Below, in pieces: positions 45,778-58,543 of a stretch of DNA of 64,000 nt. The notes below the pieces were generated by a model. It was not told the DNA's origin. It worked only from the letters and a program-made list of their open reading frames with translations, and searched no databases. Every line of letters starts with the position of its first letter. Positions within the stretch are counted from its first letter, which is position 1. The stretch covers positions 2,436,001-2,500,000 of the forward strand of contig OX439038.1 in NCBI GenBank assembly GCA_949317995.1, in the 5' to 3' direction. Origin of the DNA: Acholoe squamosa. Taxonomy: Eukaryota > Annelida > Polychaeta > Phyllodocida > Polynoidae. Position numbers and translations under genes: made by a program.

Positions 45778-47388
45778 AAAACTTTGATAGTATTTGTCCT
45801 GGATGAAGAAATTTGAATGTAATGGGCGTGAGCAAAATGGACTTGAAAATACTTGAATATGTACCGCACAGTCATGCCTGCAAGTAGACCCTAAGTTTCT
45901 GTTCCAGAAAATCCCCTATGACGACCCTAATCTTGGTGGGAAATAAGATTGAGGGGAGTGTTTTAGTAGGCCTACCAGTGTACTTTTATTTTGCTCACGC
46001 CCATTACAGCACCTGTATTTGGTTATAGAAATGAACAGGGGAAAAGGAATGCCAACCTGAGCACTTCCAAACAACATAAAAATATTAGATAGGACCCTCC
46101 ACTAAGGAATAGATAAAATTATATTGGTCTGTTGCTGTTTGGCTTGATGGTATAGACCCTGGGATGAGGTGGAAATTGAATAAAAAGGCAATTTTTGGCC
46201 ATTTTTGAACTTTGGACCACTATATCTAAAAAAATAGCAGGCCGACATATGTAAACTTGCCCTTCTTTTGAAGCCCAAGGTGTTTTCTTTCAAATGAAAT
46301 AAGAAGAATGGTTACTTACTTCTTATTTTACAGCCCCTGTATCCAAAAAAGACCAAAAAAGACCCAGGTGCCCACTTTCGGTGGATTGACCCATATCTCA
46401 GTGCACTGCTAGTTGTGAAACATATTATCAAGGTAAATGTATTAGAGTTTACCTTCTTTAGTCAAACAATAGCCATAATGGTGTGCAAAGGAATCTTTAC
46501 ACGGTGCATATTCTGTGGTGGTTGAGAAAATGAGGAGAGCAAGAACACTGAGGTTCTTGATAAACAGTTGAACAAGAACAAGAAAAAGGGAATAAATATG
46601 GATGGGCAACTGGAAAAGTTGTTATGCACATACCTTAGTTCAGGGAAATTTTTACAAGAACACTTAGACACTTTTTTTAAATACGGTATTAATATTGACA
46701 AATCTATGGAAAGAAAGGAATATACCATCCATCTTAAGGAGTTCATTTTCAAAGAAAGTGTCCTGAAGGGTGCCATTTTCAGAGAAAGTCCTGTTAACAA
46801 TATCTGATGGTTGCTCAGGCATGGGGCCTCATGCTCAATATCATTGGCACCTGTATTTGATCGTTACATGAGCAATCCATGTGGTAATGTGATTGACCAT
46901 CGTACACTTAGAAGTCTACAAGTATACAAACTACCCCTATTGGAGATACTTCTCCATGTTGGCGTCAAACATTTGTAGGGGCATGGTATTTACAATTATA
47001 TGTTCTTGTACCTGTGGGACTCAGACCTCAGTCTTCGGGTGTAGTGGGGGAATCCGGATGGCAGGTGGCAGCACCTGCCTCTGGGTTCGTATCCATTACT
47101 CTAAATAACCCCAAGACACTACAGTGGTATTGCCGTGTGTGTATCCGTAAGAGTCTTGTGTCTCTCCACCCCTCAGTGATAAGGACCCTCTCTGTGCCAC
47201 CAGCACTGAAATGCTACATCCTCTGTCATGAACTTTGATCTGTGGCAAAATGATTACAATGATTATGTAATGGTTTTTAATCTTACGGACCTGGTGGTTC
47301 AGCCTTACTATTCGGGAAAGAAGGAGTAAGACAGTGATTCAAGTGTATGCCAACGGATAGTTTATTAAATACACACTCACGGCTACCC
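45778..47388 (+). repeat. 1.6-kb tandem duplication, right copy
   Basis: Direct copy of 44039-45649. Unlike the left copy, it runs on into the full left LTR and body of Gypsy-2, so this is the original and the left copy is the derivative. Confidence 0.95.
46469..47238 (+). pseudogene. ASB-like pseudogene E
   Basis: Same sequence as pseudogene D, with the same stop, the same replaced middle and the same intact SOCS box. The 3' flank after the stop (CTGTGGCAAAATGATTACAA) matches that of gene C and is interrupted 27 bp later by Gypsy-2. Confidence 0.75.
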
Positions 47389-47639
47389 GGTAGTTGGTGA
47401 TAGGGCAGCTATTAGTTATTAGAAAATGGTCTTACATGATCGGAAGCCAAAAGGGCCTCTGACGTAGCGGCTGAGCCCTGGTCTTTATATAAGAACCTAG
47501 GTGTTCGCCGTCAGATGTCCCCACAGACCCGGATCGGTGCTGCCACCTATCCGGAACCTGAGGAACATCCAACGACTAGACTCACCCGCCACGTCAGACG
47601 GTACCCAACGCTATGGTTGTATATAAACGTACCTCTACA
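47266..47639 (-). repeat. 3' LTR of Gypsy-2
   Basis: On the plus strand it runs from TGTAATGG to CTCTACA. In sense orientation it has a TATATAAAG TATA box and an AATAAA signal about 110 nt before its end. Its first ~120 bp also exist at 45527-45649 because of the tandem duplication. Confidence 0.9.
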
Positions 47640-49199
47640 CCACTCCCCAGACATTAAGGAAGGAGTTATAACTATTGTATTATTATAGGGATAACATTAC
47701 GATATGTCTAAACCCTAATAATAGAGGTACAACCATAGATATAACGTTTAACAGCATGTATAATATCATTCGAATGTCAATTTCATATATTTGATAGCAT
47801 ATATAGTTACAGAATAACAAACCTGATGTTGAAATACAATGCGAATATGTTGAAAGAGTAACAGTTATGTGAAACTGAACTGTTAATTAACATCTTATAC
47901 CACATAATAACAACCTATGTTTACGGTATAAGTATTAGGTTAAGTATTATAATTCGCATATATGTGAAGATAACAGTTATATGTATCGGAACTGTCAAAT
48001 ATTGAATAAATCGCATAATAACATCCTAATAGGTTTGTAATTATTAATAACACAAATGATTATCTAGTCTTGAGAAAGACTTTTAAAGTAACTATACTAT
48101 CTAATGACATTTTTATATTTTATATGACCAATGAATCCGTTAAAGGGTTTGTGAGTTTTAGAAATACAACCGTTATGAATTATACACTTGAAAAGAAAAA
48201 AAATTCAGTAGAATAATACATACAACACCATCATGTACCAAATAACCATTATAGCACCAGATAATTAAATATATACAAGTTCATGTCTCGCAGGACAGTT
48301 AAGATAATCTGGTGAATATACACTATGAAATTAGCGGATCATGTTAAGTAATATGGATAGTAACCAGAGATCCGTATTTATATCAACCCGTAGCAAAATA
48401 TATTTAATAGTCTATCATCATAGTGTAACTTATGCACATAGAAATAATATTAGCAAAAATAGTTATATTATATCATATTATATACATGACAATTATAAAT
48501 GCTGGTGAAGCCTTGCGCTGCAGTCTTCCGGATGCCAGGTGGTAGTTAAGGTGGTCAGCTAACCACGGGATGGACGTGCTAAAGTCTTTTTATAATCCAG
48601 GGTATTAAATGTAAACACGGTAGTTGAATTTGGGGCAGCTACCCACAATCCTCTAGAAGTGCTATTGTTCATAGGTATATCCGAATGGTGTAGAATAACA
48701 GTCCGGTAGTCAACAGGTAGAAACGTAATCCTTTTAGATGTGGTTGACATAAATGTGAGTCCAAAACAGGTTGATCCGGAAGTAATATAGTGGTGTTCGT
48801 AGAGGTGTAGAGTAATCCATTCAAAACATTAGTAGAGAATCGTACAAGTCCATCCTATATAGTGGTCAGCAACGGGTACTAGCAGCAGTCAGGAGAGGTC
48901 AGGAACCAGCATCCGGATACGAGTAACAGCAGCAAATCTATTATCGGATTTTTTATAAGTGTAGATCCTAATCCGAATAGACTATTCAGGATATAAGAAA
49001 ATGTCCTGAATTATACAGTTAGCTGGTTATAAAAGAACCCGGAACACATAGAATATAAGTGTTCATATTCTATTTAAAGACATTTGCAGATATATAGTTT
49101 TCTGCAACGACTAAATCTGGTTATTATGGGAGTGAGAAGAATTATAGCAGAATAACCTGTAGCACACTTAGGTAGATTTTTTAGCATGCTTCTTCCTAA
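47640..49199. other. AT-rich non-coding 3' part of Gypsy-2
   Basis: About 1.5 kb between pol and the 3' LTR with no coding frame of note. Several AACAGTTAT/ATAACAGTT and TAATATTA patches are present. Length and composition look like a long 3' untranslated region of the element. Confidence 0.6.
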
Positions 49200-52100
49200 G
49201 AAGATCTAGAGCCGATTCGGGAGTGCCGTCCACTCGTCGATATCGACTCCGAATACCCTCATAAACTTAGTGTTTAGATTAGTATTCCGGGTAATTTCCT
49301 CTTTGACACGTTTCTCTAGAACGTGTACGTCCATAGCTGCCTGTTCTTTGGCAGCCAAGGTTTCATCCTCCCGAGCTTTGACCTTGTCTCAGATAAGGGT
49401 CTCGAGGCGCTCCTTTTCGGCGTCGCCCACCTCCTTCATGCACAACAGGGTGTCGTTTAAGAGACCCTGATGGAATTCGGTCGCTCTATCGCGAACACAT
49501 TTCTCCCAGTGGGTGTAGATGGCCTTCTGGACATCCGCTTCCCCCTGGCGAGATTTCTCAAACCAAATTTCTGCGTTACCGGTCTTAATGGTAATCACAT
49601 CCTTTGGTTTCGCAGGTGGTGCGACGGCCTTGGGGGGTGTCGACACTGCCTGAGGGCCACTTCCGGATGTAGGGCTTCCGGACACTCCTGCTGTTGGTAG
49701 ACAGTAGGTGGGGGGAGCTGGGTCCACAAAGTGACACTGCTCGTCCCAATCGTCCATGTGTTCATTAATAAGCGATTTTAGGACCTGAATAAGGGTTCTA
49801 TTGAACCTTTCCACCAATCCGTCACTTTGTGGCCTATACGGATTGGTTATAGTCTTGCAGATAGCTAAGTATTCGCACATACCTTGCCAGAGATTCGATT
49901 CGAATTCTCTGCCTTGGTCACTGTGTAACATCAATGGTACACCGAAAGTCAGTACCCAACCTTTTACAAAGGTTTAGGCACAAGTGACCGCTTTATGGTC
50001 CAGTAGTGGAAACACTTTGGTGTATTTCGTATAGTAATCATACAGGTATTATCATTAGCGGTTGTATTCAGTCCACTAATGATATCCACCCCGATTCTTG
50101 CGAACTCCGAAAAGTTCTTGGGATAGTGGAAGCTTGCCCATCCCGGGTCTGGGTTTGTTTTTACAACAGTCCGGACAGGTGGTTACCCATCTTTGCAAGT
50201 CCCGTGTCATGCCAGGCCAATAGTACTTCTTGGAGAGTCGTGCTAATGAGCATTTTCTCCCGAAATGACCACTGGTCCGATGTCCATGACAGAAGTACAT
50301 AATATCATGTCTCATTGCATGTGGTATCACCACTTGCATGATTTTCTCACCATTATCACATGGCTTCCAACGGTATAACACGCCTTTCCAGACTTCAAGC
50401 TATGTCCATTGAGCAAGAAACCTTCTCATTTCTCGATTTTCCAGAGAGACCTCCGGTCTAACTGGACGTATACCCTTTGGTACTAATTGCAGTAGCTGTG
50501 CAGTTATCGAGTCAGCTTCCTGGAATCGTCGTATGTGATCCATAGACCAATCCAGTATACTGGCAACTAGGGGTTCGAATGGTCTTGGAATCCCTGCTAG
50601 CACTGCTCTATGAGCCCCACAATCAGTACAATCCGGATTATCACATTTCCGAATCGGTATTCGAGACAAAGCATCAGCATTTAAATGCTTAACTCCGGGT
50701 CTATGCTGAATCTGGTGATGTTCAATCCCATACTCAGATAAGTGGGCTAGCCATCGACCTAGCATACCTTCAGCATCTCGGAAGTTCAATAACCATCTTA
50801 GGGAGGAATGATCCGTACGTAAAGTAAAGTTCGTTCCCCATAGAAAATGTTTGAACTTCTTTGTATACACAACTACTGCCAACAATTCTCTTTTGGTTGT
50901 GCAGTAATTCCGCTGAGTTTTACTCAGTGTATTGCTGGCAAAGGCAATGGGTACCTCTCTCCCATTTTGGACTTGCGAGAGAGCTGCACCAATGCTGTCA
51001 TTACTAGCATCGGTATCCAGTATGAAATGATCCGTTTCATTCGGATATTGCAATACGGGAGTACTCTTGAACAGATCTTTTAGCTTCTGGAAAGCAGATT
51101 CCTGTTCATGCGTCCAAGGAAATTTTTCCTTGGTACTTCCTGGAGTCCAGTTAGCTATTACTTGTAATGGGTAACTGACTCTAGAATAATTCGGAATAAA
51201 TTCCCTGTAATAGGAACAGAATCCTAAAAAGGACCTCACTTCTTTCGGTGTTTTAGGTCTATCCCAATTCATTACTGACTCGATTTTATCGGGATCAGCT
51301 TTTATTCCTTCATCACTAATGATGCGGCCCAAATAATTTATGGACTTTCTAAACATGTGGCATTTCTTGGGTTTCAATTTGAGACCATTGGAAATAATAC
51401 GTTCTAATACCAATTTGAGATTGTTAGAACACTCTTCGAATGTTTTTCCGAAGACTATTACAAGACATCTTTTCCACAATAGGTCATTTAATATGGTTTC
51501 CATCATTGCTTCAAATGTTGCTGGTGCATTGCACAAACCAAACGGCATTACATTATATTGGAATAATCCAATATGACTCGAAAATGCTGTCTTTTCCATA
51601 TCTGATGGATTCATTCCCACTTGCCAATATCCTGATTGCAAGTCTAGGGTACAAAACCAACTGTTACCTCCTAAGGAGTCAATGGTTTCATCTATTCTCG
51701 GTAATGGATACAAATTCTTTTTCGTTATTCCATTCAACTTCCTGTAGTCTATGCAAAAGCGGATAGTACCATCTTTTTTCGTTACCATACACACAGGACT
51801 ACTCCATGGGCTATTGGATGGGACTATTACATCCTGTTCCAACATCTTGTTTATTTCCTCTTCAGCTACTCTCTTTTTCACTAAAGGTAACCGCCTATAC
51901 GGTATCTTAAAGGGTTCTGCATTTCCAGTATCTATTTTGTGTACTACCTTATTTGTCGTGCCTAGTTTTTCACCAGGTTTGGCAAAGGCAGTCTTATACT
52001 GACAGAGCATATCATAAAATTCTTTCCGGTGTTCCGGATTTTCTAATGAAGTTTCTTCATACAACTTAAGTAAGTCATCCGAAATTTCATCATCTTCTGT

Positions 52101-53099
52101 TACGTTCTGTAAGTTTAACTTACTATCCGTTACAGTTTCTGAAAGAGTCACGTTTCCAAAAACTTGTCCCTTCTTCAGGTAGATAGTAGTGTTTCCAGTG
52201 TTGGAAACAGGTACTACCGACCAGGATGCATTTGCTACAATTGTGTCTACAGACGTCAGTCCGATATTGGACAAAGCAATTACATCCGGTTCTATCACTG
52301 CAGGCTTATTGCGCATTGCAGGATTGCTTCTTATGAGCACATCACAGGCTACACCTGCGGGGATTCGCACAGTATGTGCTACACTAGCCATACTGCTTAC
52401 TTGTCTCAGTACACATCTAACCTTTACAGGATACGGGTATTTCACACTCAACTCTCCTGATTGTGGTTCTAAAACCACCCCATACAGGGATGCGAAATCC
52501 AACCCGAGTATCCCCTCATCAGCTATATCCGCAACGGTGGCCCCCATGACATAGTCATGTATTCCATCCAATTGCAACTTCACACAAGTTCTACCATACA
52601 TTTGCATAGTACTGCCATCGGCCGTTTGAGCACTTCCTCCCGATCTGAGAGTATCGTGTTCATTTGGAATAAGATCATAGAATCTCTTGGAGATACAGGA
52701 GTGGCTAGCACCCGTATCCATAAGAAATTCGGCAGATCTTCTGTTAACAGTGAGGCAAACATACCAGCGCCTTCCGTTGAGAACAGAGGGCGTGTCCGTG
52801 ACGATTGGAATGTCATTGTTCACACCTGGAGTCGATCCACATCCTTTCAGGTATTCCAGACAAGGATGACCCGGGGGTAGGTGGGCACTACCAACCCTGG
52901 CTAACTCATAGCCGCCTACCTCGTTACTGATATCGGGTTTCCCCTGTGCTCCCTGGGCACCTGTCATATCAGCTTCCCCAACCTTCCGGGTGTCTACAAC
53001 CACCTCGGTGTTAGGCAAGTTTGCTACTTCATGCGAACTATCGTTACAGATGGTGATATTATGGCAAGATTTGTCACTGGGATCCCCTTCTCTGCCCAT
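49200..53099 (-). other. pol: Pol region of Gypsy-2
   Basis: Sense order: aspartic protease (LMDTGASHSCIS near 52.7 kb); RT (FCIDYRKLNG near 51.76 kb, MPFGLCNAPATF near 51.54 kb); RNase H (DTDASNDSIGAALSQ near 51.02 kb, RTDHSSLRWLL near 50.81 kb); integrase zinc module (CHGHRTSGHFGRKC near 50.28 kb, CPDCCKNK near 50.17 kb); and integrase core (YRPQSDGLVERFNRT near 49.83 kb). A charged, coiled-coil-like tail follows the integrase (about 49.6-49.2 kb). The region as a whole is broken. Confidence 0.8.
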
Positions 53100-53113
53100 A
53101 GGGGGACCCCTCC

Positions 53114-56075
53114 TCAGTTTTCCTCTGCTATTATACCAGAGATACCTTCCTGTCTACGGGGGACAGGCTTCTCAGCCAAACATTCGGACGCATAGTGTCC
53201 TAATTTCTGGCATCTGAAACATCTTCTTTTAGATTTATCAACTCTAGGTCTTTTCAAAGCCTCTGTTAATCTGGCTATCAATGATTCCATCATATTAGTC
53301 GGAGCAGCAGCGGCTGCTATGGTTGGCGTGGCCATAGGAGTCACGTTACCACCTTGAGTTGGTCCGGAAGCCATTTTATTAACACCGGACCCTCCCCTTC
53401 CTTTCGGATATACTTTTCTATACCGTTTCTGTCGGTAATACTTTCCAGCTACCTGGACTGACCCAATATACTCTCCATTTTCATCAGAGACATATTCCTC
53501 TTCTTGATCAGCCTCCTGTAAATCAACTGGAGCTAATTGAGAAGTTTCATATACCTGAGCAGGGGAACCTCCGTATTGCAATGGAGCTGCTCGTACCGGG
53601 TTAGGTCCTAGACCCACCAATCTTTTCTTCATATCATGTCCGTCAATTGATATGAATAGGTCACTGAAGGATGTGTCATCCTTCCAAGAATCCCAAACTA
53701 CTTGTTTGTGATCCGGATCCCGCAATCCACTATAGAATTGTGTAAACAATTCTTGCAAATAGCAGTCATCATTATGAGCCCAATTTGGACGTGCTTCCGA
53801 TAGCAAGTCCTGTAGCTCCAAACCAAAGACTTTATGAGATTCTTTAGGTTTCTGTGTCCTCTTCTTAAAGCTTACCCATGGGTCCTCTCTAACGATCGAA
53901 CCAAACAGGTACGCGGCACACTCGACCAATTGATCATAGGTGCCGTATATCCCATATGCTGCTTTCCATTGATTGAGGGCTACTTTTCCACCTTTATTCA
54001 ACCAACAGATTAGATAAGGTAGAGCTTCTTCTTTTGTCCAACCACTACAGTTGACTTCATCGACAAAAGCTTGATACCTATCCTTCCATGGGTCATTCGA
54101 ATCATATGGAGGAGGTATCCTTGCTTGCCTACGTGCCTGATTATTACATCCTCATAGTCTATCTGCTTCTCGCATGCTCCAGTTCATGACTTCCATGCCG
54201 TCTGCTCCCTTCCGGTAGCAGTCAATGCCCAGATTTTGGATACATTAGCTTCTCTCAAAGATGGTTTGCATCCCTGCAGGCATGGAAGTTCTCCTGTTGG
54301 GCTTCCTGCCATCTCCTCCAGATCCTGATCCACCAGATCCGGATCCTCCAGGGCCACCCGGGGGATTACCTCCAGGGGGACCACCACCAGGGTAGTTACC
54401 GGGAGCACCATTAGGGTATCCACCTCCATAACTCACATTTCCAGTTGTTCCGGAAGATGTATATCTGGGGTAGGAATTATTTTGATTCCATCCCTGGTTA
54501 TATGTATTACCATATTGGTAATTACCTCCTCCTGCCGGATTATAGTTATACCTATATCCATAGGGAGTTGTTCTTGGTAGAAACTTACCACCTGTAACAT
54601 TAGATTGTGGGGGGTTCGGTCTAGGGAAGCGTCCATCATTAGGAACATTGCTCTGACCTGAAGGCGGGTTCGGCAATCTTGGACCTGCTGGTGTACTATG
54701 ACCGGGTTGAGAAAAATACGATGGTGGCATATTTCTCGATGGTCCCGGTATTTGCGGTCGAGCTACAGGTGTAGTGTTTTGTACACTATTTGCACTAGCA
54801 TGAGTCGCTTTAATCTTATGACTCAAATCCGGTATCGGTGGTGCAGGGCCTACAGTATCAAGCACAGAAGCTTGTGGTGTAGGGGCACCATTCATAGATC
54901 CATTATTAGTAGTTCCTTGTCGGACATTACTAGTTAGGATACCTGTTCCGCTCGCTGCGGTGTTATCCGGTTTCTTATAGATTCTGGATACTACATTTTT
55001 ATCGGCCCCATCTGCAACGAATGGGTTAAATCTAGTGGGAGTTACATCTTGTGATGATTTTGCCAACATTGTAGAGACCACATTTGGATCTATAGCACCT
55101 ATAGTCAATTGTGCGGCTTCTACATATTTATCTAGGGTTATAGCAGTATTTTGCAATTCCTGAAGCTCATTCGTGAGTTTCTCTCTCTCCTCTTCCAGTT
55201 ATTTATTATAAGCTATAATACCCACCCGGATGGTTTCATTGTCTTCAGCTTGTTTGCTGCACTGAAGTTTCAATTTCTCTAATTCGTTTTGATATCGGCT
55301 TATACCGGATTCGTAATTTGCCTTATCAAGACTTAATTGATCATTTGTATCTATGTATGTCTGGATACGAGTGTTTCTGTTGTCATATTCTTTATTGAAT
55401 GACTTTCTCATCTCTTGAAGTTTTATTTCTTCACTTTCTAATTCTTTCATGTATTCACTCTTTCTGGCTTCGAATTCATTAGGCATGCCGATTAAGTCTT
55501 CTTCTAGATGTAGTTTTTCATTGATTACTTCATCTTTCGCTTTGACCAAGGTATTTAGATTCTCGTTCAAAGTAACATAAGTTTTCGTTTAACAACAGGA
55601 CATCCGGTTGTTTAAATTCCTCACCCTCTGGTATCGCATAGGTTACGTCGCCGTCTATGGCGCTGTAATCTAATATTGGTAGTCCGGGTCTGGGTATACT
55701 GTAAGGTAATTCACCAAACGTAACCCTCTTTGGCATTGGTACCGGATGTTCCGGGTTAGTGCTACCACCAACTTCGAACATCGAATTACTTAATTCGTCA
55801 ACAAGTGATTGTTGACTCATCAAATTACCCTGTCTCTGTATGGATTGTTCCCTCCGTACAGAATCTGGTATGTTTTCCTCACTATCCATTTTATAGTGAG
55901 GTTCGGGATCTCTCCAAGATGCAGATTCTGCATCTCGGGAGTTCGAATGGGTTTGGATCAACAATGATCCATTGCCATTCTCCTGGGCAACCGATTGCCC
56001 TTCTGGGTTAGCTTCCGCGAGGCTATCTAACCCATGTACTAGCCGTTCGGACGTTATAACATCCGGGCTATACAC
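53114..56075 (-). other. gag: Gag region of Gypsy-2
   Basis: From the sense 5' end: an acidic N-terminal part, a Glu/Lys-rich coiled coil (about 55.2-55.5 kb), a Pro/Asn/Gly/Tyr-rich low-complexity segment (about 54.3-54.9 kb), a capsid-like gag domain (about 53.6-54.0 kb) and a CCHC zinc knuckle (CFRCQKLGHYASEC near 53.2 kb). The region is broken. Gag of this size, with a long coiled coil before the capsid, is larger than usual for Gypsy elements. Confidence 0.7.
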
Positions 56076-56100
56076 CAGAACTAACTGGTCACGGCACCAG

Positions 56101-56468
56101 TGTAATGGTTTTTAATCTTACGGACCTGGTGGTTCGGCCTTACTATTCGGGAAAGAAGGAGTAAGACAGTGATTCAAGTGTATGCCAAGGGATAGTTTAT
56201 TAAATACACACTCACGGCTATGTGGTAGTTGGTGATAGGGCAGCTATTAGTTATTAGAAAATGGTCTTACATGATCGGAGGCCAGAAGGGCCTCTGACGT
56301 AGCGGCTGAGCCCTGGTCTTTATATAAGAACCTAGGTGTTTGCCGTCAGATGTCCCCACAGACCCGGATGGGTGCTGCCACCTAACCTGAGGAACATCCG
56401 ACGACTAGACTCACCCGCCACGTCAGACGGTACCCAACGCTATGGTTGTATATAAACGTACCTCTACA
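56101..56468 (-). repeat. 5' LTR of Gypsy-2
   Basis: Same ends as the left LTR. The TATA box lies at about 56318-56327 and the AATAAA at about 56190-56197 (sense minus). The primer-binding site follows after one base on the left side. Confidence 0.9.
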
Positions 56469-56690
56469 CCTACATGGTGAAATTTGAAAGTGTTCTATAA
56501 TGATTATTAAGTTTTGACTATGAATATGTCCCAAAGTGTCTTAAAATATGATTTCATTTTGAATGCAAAAGAAAAACCCCGAAAAAGCAGTATCAATAGT
56601 GTTCTCACATTCTACACATGTGAAGTGACAACATGATAATGATTGAAACTTTGTGATGTAAATAATTACATGAAAGATTTTGGTGACTGT
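56469..56690. other. Continuation of the ASB-family 3' flank
   Basis: GAAAGTGTTCTATAATGATT, CCCAAAGTGTCTTAAAATAT and following sequence match, in order, the reverse complement of 25250-25340 next to gene C. This shows that Gypsy-2 split an ASB-family 3' flank. Confidence 0.8.
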
Positions 56691-56819
56691 CTCATTCATG
56701 ATGCACCAATGAAACATCATTGGAGCATCATGCCAACTCTCTAGGACTTTATTAACCCTGTAACAGTCTTAAGTCTGCAGGACCGGTTCAATTTCTGAAG
56801 GACAAAAAACATAACGAGT

Positions 56820-57065
56820 ACTCCAGTACAATTATTGGTGTCCCTAACTGATAGACTACAGAGACTGCAGAATAGAGCCCTTAAGATCTGCCTTAGGTTA
56901 CCTCCCTTAACTTCCACTGCTACAATTCATAAGGAAGCAGAAGTAAATACCTACAGGAGCGAAGAATTTCCAACATACTGAAATTTCCCTTAAAAAAGTG
57001 TGAAATTCTAGCCAATAGACAAAACCCTACAAGAGCCACCTGGGCAAATGATGGACCCTTGCTCA
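56820..57065 (+). pseudogene. LINE fragment (3' end of RT region)
   Basis: Readable as SLTDRLQRLQNRALKICLRL followed by PPLTSTATIHKEAE. In many LINEs the segment after the RT domain reads .RLQ..QNRALR....LP...T. The homology then dissolves into stops. It is a short, 5'-truncated and decayed copy. Confidence 0.55.
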
Positions 57066-57067
57066 AG

Positions 57068-57292
57068 TATCCCAGCAAATTGTTGTGAGTCCTCGTCAAC
57101 CTGTGTGAAGTGGCTCACACATGTCGCTAGATGGAACACGACGTCGTTATAGCACAAGATCACCAGGAATAGCAATTGCTATGCCACGTGAGTCTAACAC
57201 ACTGTGGCGAAAGATGACTGAATGAGTTATCACTCAAAAAGGAGTCACCATTGATGACCAAACATGGCGACAGATGACGACAATTTGCTGGG
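57068..57292. mobile_element. ~225-bp TIR mini-element
   Basis: Left end TCCCAGCAAATTGTTGTGAG and right end (reverse complement) TCCCAGCAAATTGTCGTCAT form an inverted repeat of about 17-20 bp around a non-coding core. Possibly inserted in the tail of the LINE fragment. No clear target duplication. Confidence 0.6.
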
Positions 57293-57745
57293 ATGTGTGT
57301 GCATACAAACAGAATACAAGGCATAGCATTGCATATAAGGTTGAAACACAAATGAACAGCCTACTGACTGGGAAAAGGCTCCTAGAGGACTTTGAAACCT
57401 TTTTGCAAAGATCAAAAAAATATCCTCTCCAGCAAAAGGCTCGAATATGAGTGACTTTGTTGCATATCTACACAGAACATACAGTACACTATTGTAATCG
57501 TGTTAATATTTTCCCTGTGCATATTTGGTTACATCAATGTACCATCAAAGATATTATGAATTGATTACTGTCTATATTGTCTAGTCAAAATCTTTAAATC
57601 AATGTTGCATACTTGAATGTATCATATACAAAATACTACCACCTTACTAAATTCATACAAAGCGAGTACTAATACAACTGCCCACACTGAAAACCTACGT
57701 GATCCAGAACTCATCAATAATGACGACTTTAGGTCCTCAGGTTGA

Positions 57746-58512
57746 CAATACCATATATGCCATTAGTATATAATAGTGTGCAGAGTAGAACAAGAGCATA
57801 TCTCCAATACCATATATGCCATTAGTATATAATAGTGTGCAGAGTAGAACAAGAGCATATCTCCAATACCATATATGCCATTAGTATATAATAGTGTGCA
57901 GAGTAGAACAAGAGCATATCTCCAATACCATATATGCCATTAGTATATAATAGTGTGCAGAGTAGAACAAGAGCATATCTCCAATACCATATATGCCATT
58001 AGTATATAATAGTGTGCAGAGTAGAACAAGAGCATATCTCCAATACCATATATGCCATTAGTATATAATAGTGTGCAGAGTAGAACAAGAGCATATCTCC
58101 AATACCATATATGCCATTAGTATATAATAGTGTGCAGAGTAGAACAAGAGCATATCTCCAATACCATATATGCCATTAGTATATAATAGTGAGCAGAGTA
58201 GAACAAGAGCATATCTCCAATACCATATATGCAATTAGTATATAATAGTGTGCAGAGTAGAACAAGAGCATATCTCCAATACCATATATGCCATTAGTAT
58301 ATAATAGTGTGCAGAGTAGAACAAGAGCATATCTCCAATACCATATATGCCATTAGTATATAATAGTGTGCAGAGTAGAACAAGAGCATATCTCCAATAC
58401 CATATATGCCATTAGTATATAATAGTGTGCAGAGTAGAACAAGAGCATATCTCCAATACCATATATGCCATTAGTATATAATAGTGAGCAGAGTAGAACA
58501 AGAGCATATCTC
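57746..58512. repeat. 59-bp satellite, 13 tandem copies
   Basis: Head-to-tail units beginning CAATACCATATATGCCATTA and ending CAAGAGCATATCTC, with only a few single-base variants (GAGCAG for GTGCAG in two units, GCAATTA in one). The near-identity implies recent expansion. It contains no open frame. A strong minus-strand donor site (GTAAGT) lies 26 bp to its right, so it may sit in an intron. Confidence 0.97.
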
Positions 58513-58543
58513 ACCACAGACCCATCCCAGAACAGACACTTAC

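Larger units (their letters stand above)
47266..56468 (-). mobile_element. Gypsy-2, LTR retrotransposon downstream of pseudogene E
   Basis: About 9.2 kb on the minus strand with two LTRs (3' LTR 47266-47639, 5' LTR 56101-56468). In sense order: primer-binding site next to 56100 (TGGTGCCGTGACC), gag (about 56.08-53.11 kb), pol (about 53.10-49.2 kb), a 1.5-kb AT-rich tail, and a polypurine stretch GGGGAGTGG before the 3' LTR. The LTRs differ at about ten positions plus one 6-bp indel over ~370 bp, so the insertion is moderately young. It is broken, with a handful of breaks. The flanks continue the 3' flank of ASB-like gene C, so it landed in that duplicated host segment. No matching target duplication is visible at the two ends. 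Confidence 0.9.

Noticed and set aside
57746-58512. Regular array that could be mistaken for a CRISPR
   Set aside because: The unit is 59 bp with no unique spacers between repeats; it is a simple satellite in animal DNA.
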